The notes beneath the pieces were generated by a model that did not search any database, was not told the origin of the DNA, and saw only the letters and a list, made by a program, of their open reading frames with translations. From Flavobacteriales bacterium UBA5081 (lineage in GTDB: Bacteria > Bacteroidota > Bacteroidia > Flavobacteriales_E > Vicingaceae), in contig DIAJ01000013.1 of assembly GCA_002415785.1 (NCBI GenBank), forward strand, positions 5,358 to 21,287: 15,930 nt of DNA. Direction: 5' to 3'. The position numbers and the translations under genes were made by a program. Of the stretch, positions 1 through 4,756 are shown piece by piece (the first letter of the stretch is position 1; each line of letters begins with the position of its first letter).

Positions 1-395
1 ATTTTGTTTTTATCGTACGAGCGAGCGCCTGTATAACCTAAATATCCTGCTGAAAACAACCACCACATTTCTTCTGGAATAGATTTCAACCATTGACTGA
101 AACCTGTTGAAATGTTGGTAGCTAAATCAGGATTCATTGAGTATAAAATACCCATTGGTATTCCTGCTAAAATACATATATAAACGACATACAAAAAAGT
201 TGGCCGCGCCCTGCTAGTAAAAGGATCATTGCTTTTTGCTTCAGCTAAAATTGCCGACAACTGTTGCTCTACCGCTTTCAGCTCTCCTTCTTGTTCAGCT
301 TTAAGCAAAGCAAGTTGCGCTTCCTCTCTCGCTTTTTTGTCTGGCAAAACCTTATCTAATATTTTTCCAGCAACAGGCAGTAAAGCTTGCAGCAT
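1..395 (-). CDS. 3TM-type phage holin (3' end beyond the left edge)
   Basis: I translated 131 codons from ATG at 395 without meeting a stop, so the C-terminus lies outside the window. The N-terminal half is amphipathic and charged (MLQALLPVAGKILDKVLPDK, then a Lys/Glu/Ala/Gln-rich helix). A 'DPFTSRARPTFLYVV' segment follows, then two hydrophobic stretches around residues 65-85 and 108-122. This layout, with an N-terminal helix and the 'RARP' segment before the membrane hairpin, is that of the GTA/3TM holin family, which forms lesions in the inner membrane to release endolysin. The start overlaps the endolysin stop as TGATG, so the two are translationally coupled. It is the last lysis gene visible in the leftward operon. 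Family assignment is from recognition, not a search. Confidence 0.8.
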   Translation of the reverse strand, partial: MLQALLPVAGKILDKVLPDKKAREEAQLALLKAEQEGELKAVEQQLSAILAEAKSNDPFTSRARPTFLYVVYICILAGIPMGILYSMNPDLATNISTGFSQWLKSIPEEMWWLFSAGYLGYTGARSYDKNK

Positions 396-778
396 CAATA
401 ACTCCAAATCGTTGGTCTGACAGCACCCTCAAGTGAACCCAACATATCTAAGTGAATGAATCGTCCAGAACCCTTTTGCGCTACACCTATGCCTGTAAAG
501 CCAGCTAAAAAAGCCAATGAGAGCACCGTATAAGCTTCTTTTCTGCTAGTTCTAATATCAACCGCTTTACCTGTGGTATGAGGCCCATTTACGCTTTTGC
601 TTGAGCTGACAGCTCGATTATGATCTGGACAGCGGTACGCAGAATTTAAAATAATAGGCTTACCGTAATTGTCTCGCAATTCATCAAGTTTTTTTAAAAA
701 AAGTGGTTCCATTTTGGCCTCACCACAACCACATTTACAAGCTAATTCATGCTTATCAAAAAATCGACTGACGTTCAT
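395..778 (-). CDS. Peptidase M15-family endolysin (L,D-/D,D-carboxypeptidase type)
   Basis: A 127-aa single-domain protein. Zinc ligands of the M15 family are recognisable as His67 and Asp74 in 'HTTGKAVDI' and His109 in 'FIHLD'. The preceding 'NSAYRCPDHN' (about 45-54) and the terminal 'RPTIWSY' are also typical of the phage M15_3 type. It would cleave the peptide part of peptidoglycan at lysis. No signal peptide is seen, so it should depend on the adjacent holin for export. Its ATG overlaps the stop of the small membrane protein upstream (ATGA) and its own stop overlaps the holin start. The N-terminal 'CKCGCGE' cysteine cluster is common in this group. Function is confident; the exact bond cleaved is not visible. 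Confidence 0.9.
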   Translation of the reverse strand: MNVSRFFDKHELACKCGCGEAKMEPLFLKKLDELRDNYGKPIILNSAYRCPDHNRAVSSSKSVNGPHTTGKAVDIRTSRKEAYTVLSLAFLAGFTGIGVAQKGSGRFIHLDMLGSLEGAVRPTIWSY

Positions 779-996
779 TTTTCCAAAATTCGATCTAATT
801 TATCTTCGATTCTATCTAATCGATCTTGTAAATGATTGATATCAGACTGATATAAAATTTCGATAGCATCGACTCGTCCCTCTAATCCTGTAGCCCAAAA
901 AATTAAACCAAAAATTAAGATTAAAATCGTTAAAAAATGTGAAATGTCGATTTCTTTTTTTAAATGAAATCCAGCAAAAGGCTTTTTTTCGCTCAT
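775..996 (-). CDS. Small membrane protein with C-terminal coiled coil (spanin-like or accessory lysis protein)
   Basis: A 73-aa protein with a Lys-rich N-terminus (about 1-17), one transmembrane segment (about 19-38, 'HFLTILILIFGLIFWATG') and a heptad-like acidic/basic tail ('DINHLQDRLDRIEDKLDRIL'). The positive-inside rule predicts a cytoplasmic N-terminus and a periplasmic coiled coil, which is the topology of an inner-membrane i-spanin such as Rz, although it is shorter than usual. It is coupled by ATGA overlaps to the gene above (stop at 993) and to the endolysin below. No embedded outer-membrane lipoprotein partner was recognised. It could instead be a holin regulator. Only its position in the lysis cassette and its topology support a lysis role. 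Confidence 0.65.
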   Translation of the reverse strand: MSEKKPFAGFHLKKEIDISHFLTILILIFGLIFWATGLEGRVDAIEILYQSDINHLQDRLDRIEDKLDRILEK

Positions 997-1148
997 TTGC
1001 CAACTTTTTTCATTGCTTTTTTGTGTGCAGCAGTAAAAGTAGACCCAGATTTCATCAATTTAGTCATTTCTGCCATGTGTTTTTTTGTGTGATGCTTCGA
1101 GTGACGTTTCATTGCGTTTTGCTGGCGTTGAGTTAATGATTTTTTCAT
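993..1148 (-). CDS. Small Lys/His-rich basic phage protein of unknown function
   Basis: I chose the ATG at 1148 (51 aa) because an AAGAG-type ribosome site lies 7 nt upstream. A longer TTG start at 1178 would add ten hydrophobic residues. The protein is very basic: 'KRHSKHHTKKHMAEMTKLMK' followed by 'SGSTFTAAHKKAMKKVGK'. Small proteins of this pattern seem familiar from marine phage genomes, where they have no assigned role; that is recollection only. The composition would suit nucleic-acid binding, but nothing proves it. Its stop overlaps the start of the coiled-coil membrane protein (ATGA), so it belongs to the Q-to-lysis transcript. Confidence 0.6.
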   Translation of the reverse strand: MKKSLTQRQQNAMKRHSKHHTKKHMAEMTKLMKSGSTFTAAHKKAMKKVGK

Positions 1149-1185
1149 AGTTGCACTCTTTAAAGTCAAAAATAGCAATAATAGC

Positions 1186-1590
1186 CTACTGTATCATTTT
1201 TTGTGCCATTGTGAAACTTTTTTTACCATTTTTTAAATATTGACGGATAGCGCGTTCGCCAGAGCTTTTTCTGCGATAAAAAGTACGCCTTGAAATATTA
1301 AACAATTGCATAATAATTTCAGGCTTTTCACATAGGTAAAAAGCGCGAACTAACGAAACATCGTTCCCATATTTCGTGTTAATAAGCAAAAAATTGTAAG
1401 CTCTTTGCAATTTCGAGAAACCTGGTGGTGGCACCACGCCTTTCGGCAAAGTTGATTGAGAGCTTCCATGAGAAGGATCAAAAAAAGCTCTCCAAATCGT
1501 GCTTGTTGATGAAAAACCCTCTCCAAATTCACCAGCTAACCATTTAGCATATTCCCTAAGTAACGGAGGCAACCAGTCATCATTCCTCAA
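1186..1590 (-). CDS. Q-like HTH protein, putative late-gene antitermination regulator
   Basis: A 134-aa protein that must start at a non-ATG codon. The frame has TTG at 1590 preceded by an AGGA-type site ('AGGAAG', 6-8 nt upstream), and the first in-frame ATG is at residue 94. Residues about 88-117 ('EKPEIIMQLFNISRRTFYRR' onward, then 'SSGERAIRQYL') read as a helix-turn-helix of the kind that ends phage antitermination Q proteins and sigma-region-4-like regulators. The order NinG-like gene, this gene, lysis cassette matches the lambdoid ninG-Q-lysis order, which is the main reason for proposing a late regulator. No Q zinc-finger cysteines are visible (only Cys87), so a lambda-type Q is unlikely. 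A plain DNA-binding protein is the alternative. Confidence 0.5.
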   Translation of the reverse strand: MRNDDWLPPLLREYAKWLAGEFGEGFSSTSTIWRAFFDPSHGSSQSTLPKGVVPPPGFSKLQRAYNFLLINTKYGNDVSLVRAFYLCEKPEIIMQLFNISRRTFYRRKSSGERAIRQYLKNGKKSFTMAQKMIQ

Positions 1591-1753
1591 TTTGAACTTC
1601 CTGCCAATCAGATCGAAACAATGTAACTGATTCTGCTTGATTGCTTTTAAATTTCGCCTCCAAAGAAGTAAACTCTAAAACGTAAAAATTGGAACCAAGT
1701 TGCACTGAATTTTCTTTGTTGTCAGCAACCTTTTTCCACCTCAGTTCAATCAT
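1580..1753 (-). CDS. 57-aa hypothetical protein nested between the NinG-like and Q-like genes
   Basis: I read this frame by hand. From ATG at 1753 it runs MIELRWKKVADNKENSVQLG, continues through 'SNFYVLEFTSLEAKFKSN' and ends '...QEVQIEE' at a TGA. It overlaps the end of the NinG-like gene by 8 nt and the TTG start of the Q-like gene by 11 nt, filling what would otherwise be a 155-nt gap in a gapless operon. The protein is soluble, mixed-charge and compact, with alternating hydrophobic residues suggesting beta strands. I do not recognise the family. The overlaps at both ends and the sensible composition are the evidence that it is real. Confidence 0.6.
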   Translation of the reverse strand: MIELRWKKVADNKENSVQLGSNFYVLEFTSLEAKFKSNQAESVTLFRSDWQEVQIEE

Positions 1754-2183
1754 AATCAATTAAATCGATGTAGCCTTGAGTTCCATTCATCCTCAATTTT
1801 TCAAGACGCTTACACTCGGATTTCCAATGTTCTGTAATTTCTGCTTTCTCAGCTTTTGTGTACTTCCTGCTGACTGATTTTCTTCTCATTAACAAATCCA
1901 TCCGAGTTTCACCTAAAATATTATTTTTGATGAAAATATAGAAATCAGGCGGATTATCGCCGAACCAGCGATGACAAGCGTTGCAAGCTGCAATCGCGTT
2001 GTCACTGTGCCATCGCGTGTGACGGTACCTTCGTGTGTAAACGTGAGCTGTTTCAATGAATTTGCTCTTGTTCGTCATTTTTGCATTGTCATCACACTTG
2101 AAGCATTTTTCACAAGTCCAGTCATTTCGCATGCGAATGGCTTTCGAGAAATAGTGATCAGTCGTGTCGCGTTTAATGGCCAT
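1746..2183 (-). CDS. HNH-like / NinG-like recombination nuclease
   Basis: I chose ATG at 2183 (145 aa), one codon inside a possible TTG start, because it gives a TGATG overlap with the upstream stop. Zinc and HNH elements are visible in order: Cys24-x2-Cys27 ('WTCEKC'), His47 ('ETAHVYTRR'), then 'NAIAACNACHRWFGDNP' with Cys67, Cys70 and His71. A Lys/Glu-rich helix follows to the end. The C-terminal half has the same architecture as lambda NinG (Rap): a central His, an 'N-I-x-x-C-x-x-C-N/H' block, then an Arg/Lys-rich helical tail ending in 'W-x-E-C-K'. NinG helps resolve recombination intermediates. The position just upstream of a Q-like gene also matches lambda. A general HNH endonuclease is the alternative. 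Confidence 0.7.
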   Translation of the reverse strand: MAIKRDTTDHYFSKAIRMRNDWTCEKCFKCDDNAKMTNKSKFIETAHVYTRRYRHTRWHSDNAIAACNACHRWFGDNPPDFYIFIKNNILGETRMDLLMRRKSVSRKYTKAEKAEITEHWKSECKRLEKLRMNGTQGYIDLIDYD

Positions 2184-2500
2184 CAAAAGCCACCACGCCG
2201 CGAGGACTCCTGAGTCCGATACATGTCAATTTTTAATTTAGCAGCTTCAATTTGATAGCGAATTGTTTCCTCTCGCTCGACTGCAATTCTGATAGATTCA
2301 ATCAACTTTAAATATTCTGGATGAGCGAAAGCGAAATTTTCTCGTTCAGCAACAGTACCGTTTTTCTTCGCAAAAAGCATGGCTTTTTTAGATTTTTTAA
2401 ATTCCTCCAGATACACTCGCTCTGCTTTCGCGTGAGCAAATTTTTCGGCGAAATCCCGTATGAAGTCATTTGCTTTTTCAGCCATTTCCTCTGTGATCAT
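2183..2500 (-). CDS. Conserved helical phage protein of unknown function (starts MITEEMAEKA)
   Basis: I prefer the ATG at 2500 (105 aa) over the one at 2518, because AAAGGG lies 6 nt before it while the longer form has no ribosome site. The protein is almost wholly helical and charged: 'EMAEKANDFIRDFAEKFAHA', 'KAERVYLEEFKKSKKAMLFA', a central 'AHPEYLKLIE' motif and a C-terminal 'YRTQESSRR'. I recognise this arrangement (acid helix, AKAERVYLEEF, AHPEYL, R-x-Q-E-S/A) from proteins next to phage replication and recombination genes, but no function is known to me. Its 5' end overlaps the 52-aa gene by 23 nt, and its stop overlaps the NinG-like start. A role alongside replication or recombination is suggested only by position. 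Confidence 0.7.
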   Translation of the reverse strand: MITEEMAEKANDFIRDFAEKFAHAKAERVYLEEFKKSKKAMLFAKKNGTVAERENFAFAHPEYLKLIESIRIAVEREETIRYQIEAAKLKIDMYRTQESSRRGGF

Positions 2501-2636
2501 CGATAACCCTTTTGACATAATCGAAGTTTAATTTAGTTATAATTTGAATTTCTGTCATGGCGTATCCTAGTTGCCAAAACTCAAGTATTGCTTCCCTTAT
2601 TTTTTCCTCATCATCATCAGGTTTTAAACTTGTCAT
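2478..2636 (-). CDS. 52-aa protein with HTH-like segment
   Basis: I read this frame by hand. From ATG at 2636 it runs MTSLKPDDDEEKIREAILEF, then 'WQLGYAMTEIQIITKLNFDY', then 'VKRVIDDHRGNG' and a TGA. The pattern (helix ending FWQLGY, then MTEIQIITKL, then FDYVKRVIDDH) reads as helix-turn-helix with a recognition helix around residues 38-47. It overlaps the end of the zinc-ribbon gene by 20 nt and covers the start and ribosome site of the next gene by 23 nt. Expression of the three is therefore probably coupled. I do not know the family, and DNA binding is an inference from the pattern only. Confidence 0.6.
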   Translation of the reverse strand: MTSLKPDDDEEKIREAILEFWQLGYAMTEIQIITKLNFDYVKRVIDDHRGNG

Positions 2637-3051
2637 AAGGAAGTTCTCTTTCCGTTATTTTAGAAATGCTTTGTTTTAAAATTTCAAATAACTGTTTTTT
2701 ATTTTCGTGATCAGTTAGATTTCTGCTCAAGATTTTAACTTTTTGATATTCGGCTGATTGTTGCGCTCTCTTTCTTGGCCCAGCAAAAACATCATGTTTG
2801 GCCTCATCCTCAAGGTAACTTTCACTGGTAGAACAATTGCGACACACTCCATTTCCGCGAAACGAGCGGCGTACAATGCGATTTTCATCATGTGAAAAAT
2901 AGGGGGTAGTTCTTGATGGCCAGATAAATTCGCCATGACAATAATCGCATTTGAAAAAAACTTTTTTTTGCATTTTTTTTCCGTCATCCCAACCACAAAC
3001 GTAACAATCGTTTTTTCCATTTAATTCAGTTTTACAGTCTGGACACTTCAT
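2617..3051 (-). CDS. Double zinc-ribbon phage protein
   Basis: I chose ATG at 3051 (144 aa, starting MKCPDC). GGGAG lies 9 nt upstream, and the earlier in-frame start at 3075 is a TTG deep inside the initiator gene. Eight cysteines form two CxxC pairs of pairs: Cys3/Cys6 with Cys16/Cys19 ('CPDC', 'CYVCGW') and Cys35/Cys38 with Cys70/Cys73 ('CDYC', 'CRNC'). The remainder is a Lys/Arg-rich helical tail. The layout suggests two small zinc ribbons and therefore nucleic-acid or protein contact. It overlaps the 3' end of the replication-initiator gene by 20 nt and occupies the slot where a helicase loader sits in lambda, but nothing in it resembles a P or DnaC protein. The specific function is unknown. 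Confidence 0.65.
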   Translation of the reverse strand: MKCPDCKTELNGKNDCYVCGWDDGKKMQKKVFFKCDYCHGEFIWPSRTTPYFSHDENRIVRRSFRGNGVCRNCSTSESYLEDEAKHDVFAGPRKRAQQSAEYQKVKILSRNLTDHENKKQLFEILKQSISKITERELPYDKFKT

Positions 3052-3859
3052 TTTCTTGCACTCCCAGTTCTCCAATGTAATTGTTAAATTTTTCTTCGTT
3101 GAATAAGGTAGAGGGCCGTAAATAAATAGCCATGTCCGTATTAGCCCATTGTTTTGTTTTCACGACAATGACTTGACGACACTCCGCAACCGTGTGACCT
3201 TCCTTAAGTCGAGCACTGATAAATTTCAAATGAGAATTGACTAATTTGAATTTGCCTCGAACTCCGAATTTCGATTTTGTTTGATTCAAAAACTCTAAAA
3301 CTTCTTCGCTTTGTTTTCTTTCTTCTGAATTAAAAGAATTTCGTTTTGGACGGTTACGTCCGTTTTCTTGTTTTTGTTCTTGTTCTGTTATTGTTAATGT
3401 TCTTGTTAATGTTAATGATTGCGGTAACCCTTTTTCATTTTCATTACAGACCTTCGGTAACGGTTCTGGAAGGCGATCTTGAAACGGTTCCAAACGGTCG
3501 ATAAGAACATGAAAGTATTGAAAATTTTCATTTATTAGCTGTAATTCAGCCCACCTTGCTTGACCGCTATTTGGGTTAGGAATTGGATTCCATTGCAGAA
3601 AGTCAGGAATCAACAAAACAGAAAGCTCTAAGTCATACAAAATTAAAAAATTTTCAAGCTCGGAAAAAGGCTTCAACAAATCTTTGGTCGTCCAGCCTAA
3701 GTCCGCTTTGATATACTCTTTCGGGATGCGATAGCAGCCCAAAGCGTTTGCATGATGGCCTGTAATTAAATACAAAAAAAGCAATTTTGCTTTATCACTT
3801 AAAACATTGATTTTAGGGTGAGTCCAAAATGAAGTTTGAATCGTTCCGTAATTTCTCAT
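3032..3859 (-). CDS. Phage replication initiator (O-like), winged-helix N-terminus plus Phg_2220-type C-terminal domain
   Basis: A 275-aa protein starting at ATG 3859 behind AGGAGGG. N-terminal domain (about 5-100): 'TSFWTHPKINVLSDKAKLLF', 'YLITGHHANALGCYRIP', 'ADLGW', 'FLQWNPIPNPN', the pattern of the phage replisome-organiser winged helix. A low-complexity linker (about 138-185) separates it from the C-terminal domain (about 187-262) with 'EVLEFLN', 'LKFISARLKEGHTVAECRQV' and 'YLRPSTLFNEEKFNNYI', which is the conserved C-terminal domain shared by O-like and DnaD-like initiators (Phg_2220_C). It should bind the phage origin and recruit the host helicase. No loader gene is seen next to it. 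Its 5' leader contains a hairpin holding the ribosome site, and its linker-coding DNA carries direct repeats (both listed separately). Confidence 0.85.
   Translation of the reverse strand: MRNYGTIQTSFWTHPKINVLSDKAKLLFLYLITGHHANALGCYRIPKEYIKADLGWTTKDLLKPFSELENFLILYDLELSVLLIPDFLQWNPIPNPNSGQARWAELQLINENFQYFHVLIDRLEPFQDRLPEPLPKVCNENEKGLPQSLTLTRTLTITEQEQKQENGRNRPKRNSFNSEERKQSEEVLEFLNQTKSKFGVRGKFKLVNSHLKFISARLKEGHTVAECRQVIVVKTKQWANTDMAIYLRPSTLFNEEKFNNYIGELGVQENEVSRL
3391..3417. repeat. Iteron-like direct repeats inside the initiator gene
   Basis: On the plus strand TTGTTAATGTT occurs at 3391-3401 and again at 3403-3413 (period 12 nt), with a partial third copy GTTAATG at 3411-3417. The surrounding 3365-3421 is rich in CTTGTT and TTGTT units and strongly strand-asymmetric. 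The repeats encode the Leu/Thr linker of the O-like protein (residues about 148-157). In lambda the origin iterons lie in the linker-coding part of O, so this is a plausible origin. The alternative is simple low-complexity coding sequence. Confidence 0.4.
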
Positions 3860-3866
3860 AAAAGGA

Positions 3867-3889
3867 CGGCCCTCCTAGTTGGAGAGCCG
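3867..3889 (-). promoter_or_regulatory. Leader hairpin holding the ribosome site of the initiator gene
   Basis: Read as minus-strand RNA, CGGCUCUCC (3889-3881) pairs with GGAGGGCCG (3875-3867) across a 5-nt loop. This gives nine pairs, one of them a G-U wobble. The same positions on the plus strand give a C/A mismatch, so the fold suits the mRNA strand. The Shine-Dalgarno AGGAGGG (3876-3870) sits in the loop edge and stem, 10 nt before the ATG at 3859. Closing the hairpin should block initiation of the replication protein. There is no U-run long enough for a terminator. Confidence 0.55.
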
Positions 3890-3899
3890 CCAGCAACAA

Positions 3900-3934
3900 C
3901 CAGCGTTGAAACATGGAAATATGGGGAACGCTGG
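3900..3934. repeat. Inverted repeat between cro-like and initiator genes
   Basis: CCAGCGTT (3900-3907) and AACGCTGG (3927-3934) form a perfect 8-bp inverted repeat with a 19-nt spacer, directly abutting the TAG stop of the Cro-like gene. In the leftward mRNA it would form a stem just upstream of the ribosome-site hairpin of the initiator. No U-run follows, so it does not look like a terminator. RNA processing, attenuation or an antitermination-type site are possible roles. Confidence 0.45.
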
Positions 3935-4156
3935 CTAAGAGTTCTCATCGTTAAGATTTTTAGAATAAATGGAAAACTGTTCGGGTGTGATGGTGTTTTT
4001 CGCCAAATCACACAAGGCTCCTCGTTTTTTTTCTGGCACAATTCCAGAATTTTTCCAGCTATACAAACATCCTCTGGAAACGCCAAGCGCTTTCGCAAAA
4101 GCTTTATTTGAAAGTCCACTTTCCTTGATTGCTCTTTCTATAAGTTGCTTGTGCAT
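3935..4156 (-). CDS. Cro/YdaS-like HTH regulator
   Basis: I chose ATG at 4156 (73 aa). An in-frame start at 4189 would add eleven residues and lies close behind the proposed promoter. The protein is a single helix-turn-helix: 'IKESGLSNKAFAKALGVSRG', 'CLYSWKNSGIVPEKKRGALC', then 'DLAKNTITPEQFSIYS'. The 'VP-x-x-x-x-x-L-x-x-L...IT-P-E-Q-F' tail is typical of the YdaS/Cro group that opens the lytic operon of temperate phages. It is divergent from the repressor at 4356 and heads the leftward initiator operon, so it should act as the Cro-type counterpart binding in 4190-4355. The ribosome site is weak (an A-rich stretch). Confidence 0.75.
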   Translation of the reverse strand: MHKQLIERAIKESGLSNKAFAKALGVSRGCLYSWKNSGIVPEKKRGALCDLAKNTITPEQFSIYSKNLNDENS

Positions 4157-4202
4157 TTTTTTTTGTCTTTGTATAAAAAATTTTGTCATTTACCGTTTTT
4201 TA

Positions 4203-4231
4203 TATTTATCTCATTTCGAAATAGATTTCAA
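4203..4231 (-). promoter_or_regulatory. Putative leftward early promoter (cro/initiator operon)
   Basis: On the minus strand TTGAAA (4231-4226) and TAAATA (4208-4203) are separated by 17 nt, a sigma-70-like arrangement about 45 nt before the Cro-like ATG. A perfect 10-bp palindrome ATTTCGAAAT (4213-4222) fills the spacer and is a natural operator position. Consensus match is moderate; orientation and location are the main support. Confidence 0.5.
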
Positions 4232-4256
4232 CGAAAAGCACCAAAATTTTTTAATA

Positions 4257-4285
4257 TTGATACAATTAGACCTATTTTGTACAAA
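4257..4285 (+). promoter_or_regulatory. Putative rightward repressor promoter with operator palindromes
   Basis: TTGATA (4257-4262) and TACAAA (4280-4285) are 17 nt apart, upstream of the repressor ATG at 4356. The -10 lies within a perfect 12-bp palindrome TTTTGTACAAAA (4275-4286). Further downstream, a 17-bp odd palindrome with arms GTTTAAAA and TTTTAAAC (4319-4335) precedes the ribosome site. A second weaker pair, TTGCAC with TAATCT 17 nt later, lies at about 4290-4318. These are candidate repressor or Cro binding sites; which is used cannot be told by eye. Confidence 0.45.
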
Positions 4286-4355
4286 AAAATTGCACATATT
4301 TAGTAAAAAAGGTAATCTGTTTAAAATTTTTAAACAAAATTACAGGGAAAAGGCA

Positions 4356-4748
4356 ATGCCAAAAATAAATGTAGCGGTAATAAAAAAAATAATAAAAGAG
4401 AAGTATGGAACAAGGCAAAAATTTACGGAGGCTTTCGGGATCACCAGACAAACATTAGACAGATGGTTTAAGCATGAAGAAATCAATCAAAAAAAGCTTG
4501 AAACCCTAGCGAAGTTTTTAAGTGTCGAGCATTTTGAATTACAAGTGCCAGAAAATATAAATCAAGTTTTGATGGCCGCAATTAGTCAAGAAATTTTAAA
4601 AGTAGAGCAAGAAGAAGGCATCAAACTAACTGCTGAGCAGCATTTAAACTGGTGCGTCTTACTTTATAACAGACACAAGAATGTAGACATGAACGAACAA
4701 GACTATGATTTGATTAGATATAGTTTTAATCAGTTGAAAAAAGCGTAG
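4356..4748 (+). CDS. Phage repressor-like HTH protein (no protease domain)
   Basis: The ATG at 4356 (130 aa, MPKINVAVIKKIIKEKYGTR) was chosen over longer in-frame starts, because those run through the promoter region and the antisense of the Cro-like gene. A ribosome site (AGGGAAAAGG) precedes it. HTH at about 19-58: 'TRQKFTEAFGITRQTLDRWF', 'NQKKLETLAKFLSVEHFEL'. The remaining 70 residues are helical ('LNQWCV'-like hydrophobic patches at about 66-130) and contain no S24/LexA Ser-Lys peptidase, so SOS cleavage is not expected. It is divergent from the Cro-like gene and is the first gene of a repressor, PAS, IHF-like unit. The stop TAG overlaps the AGGAGGG ribosome site of the next gene. A CI-like role is inferred from position and fold. 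Confidence 0.7.
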   Translation: MPKINVAVIKKIIKEKYGTRQKFTEAFGITRQTLDRWFKHEEINQKKLETLAKFLSVEHFELQVPENINQVLMAAISQEILKVEQEEGIKLTAEQHLNWCVLLYNRHKNVDMNEQDYDLIRYSFNQLKKA

Positions 4749-4756
4749 GAGGGATC

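Noticed and set aside
3361..3421. CRISPR-like or tandem-repeat array
   Set aside because: The repeat units are 11-12 nt inside a coding linker with no spacers; iterons or low-complexity coding are better explanations.
3856..4119. Minus-strand 87-aa frame overlapping the Cro-like gene
   Set aside because: It overlaps the HTH gene in another frame and runs through both leader hairpins; the HTH frame explains the sequence.
3969..4355. Long N-terminal extension of the repressor frame
   Set aside because: The extension crosses the divergent promoters and the antisense of the Cro-like gene. The ATG at 4356 has a ribosome site and gives a typical HTH start.
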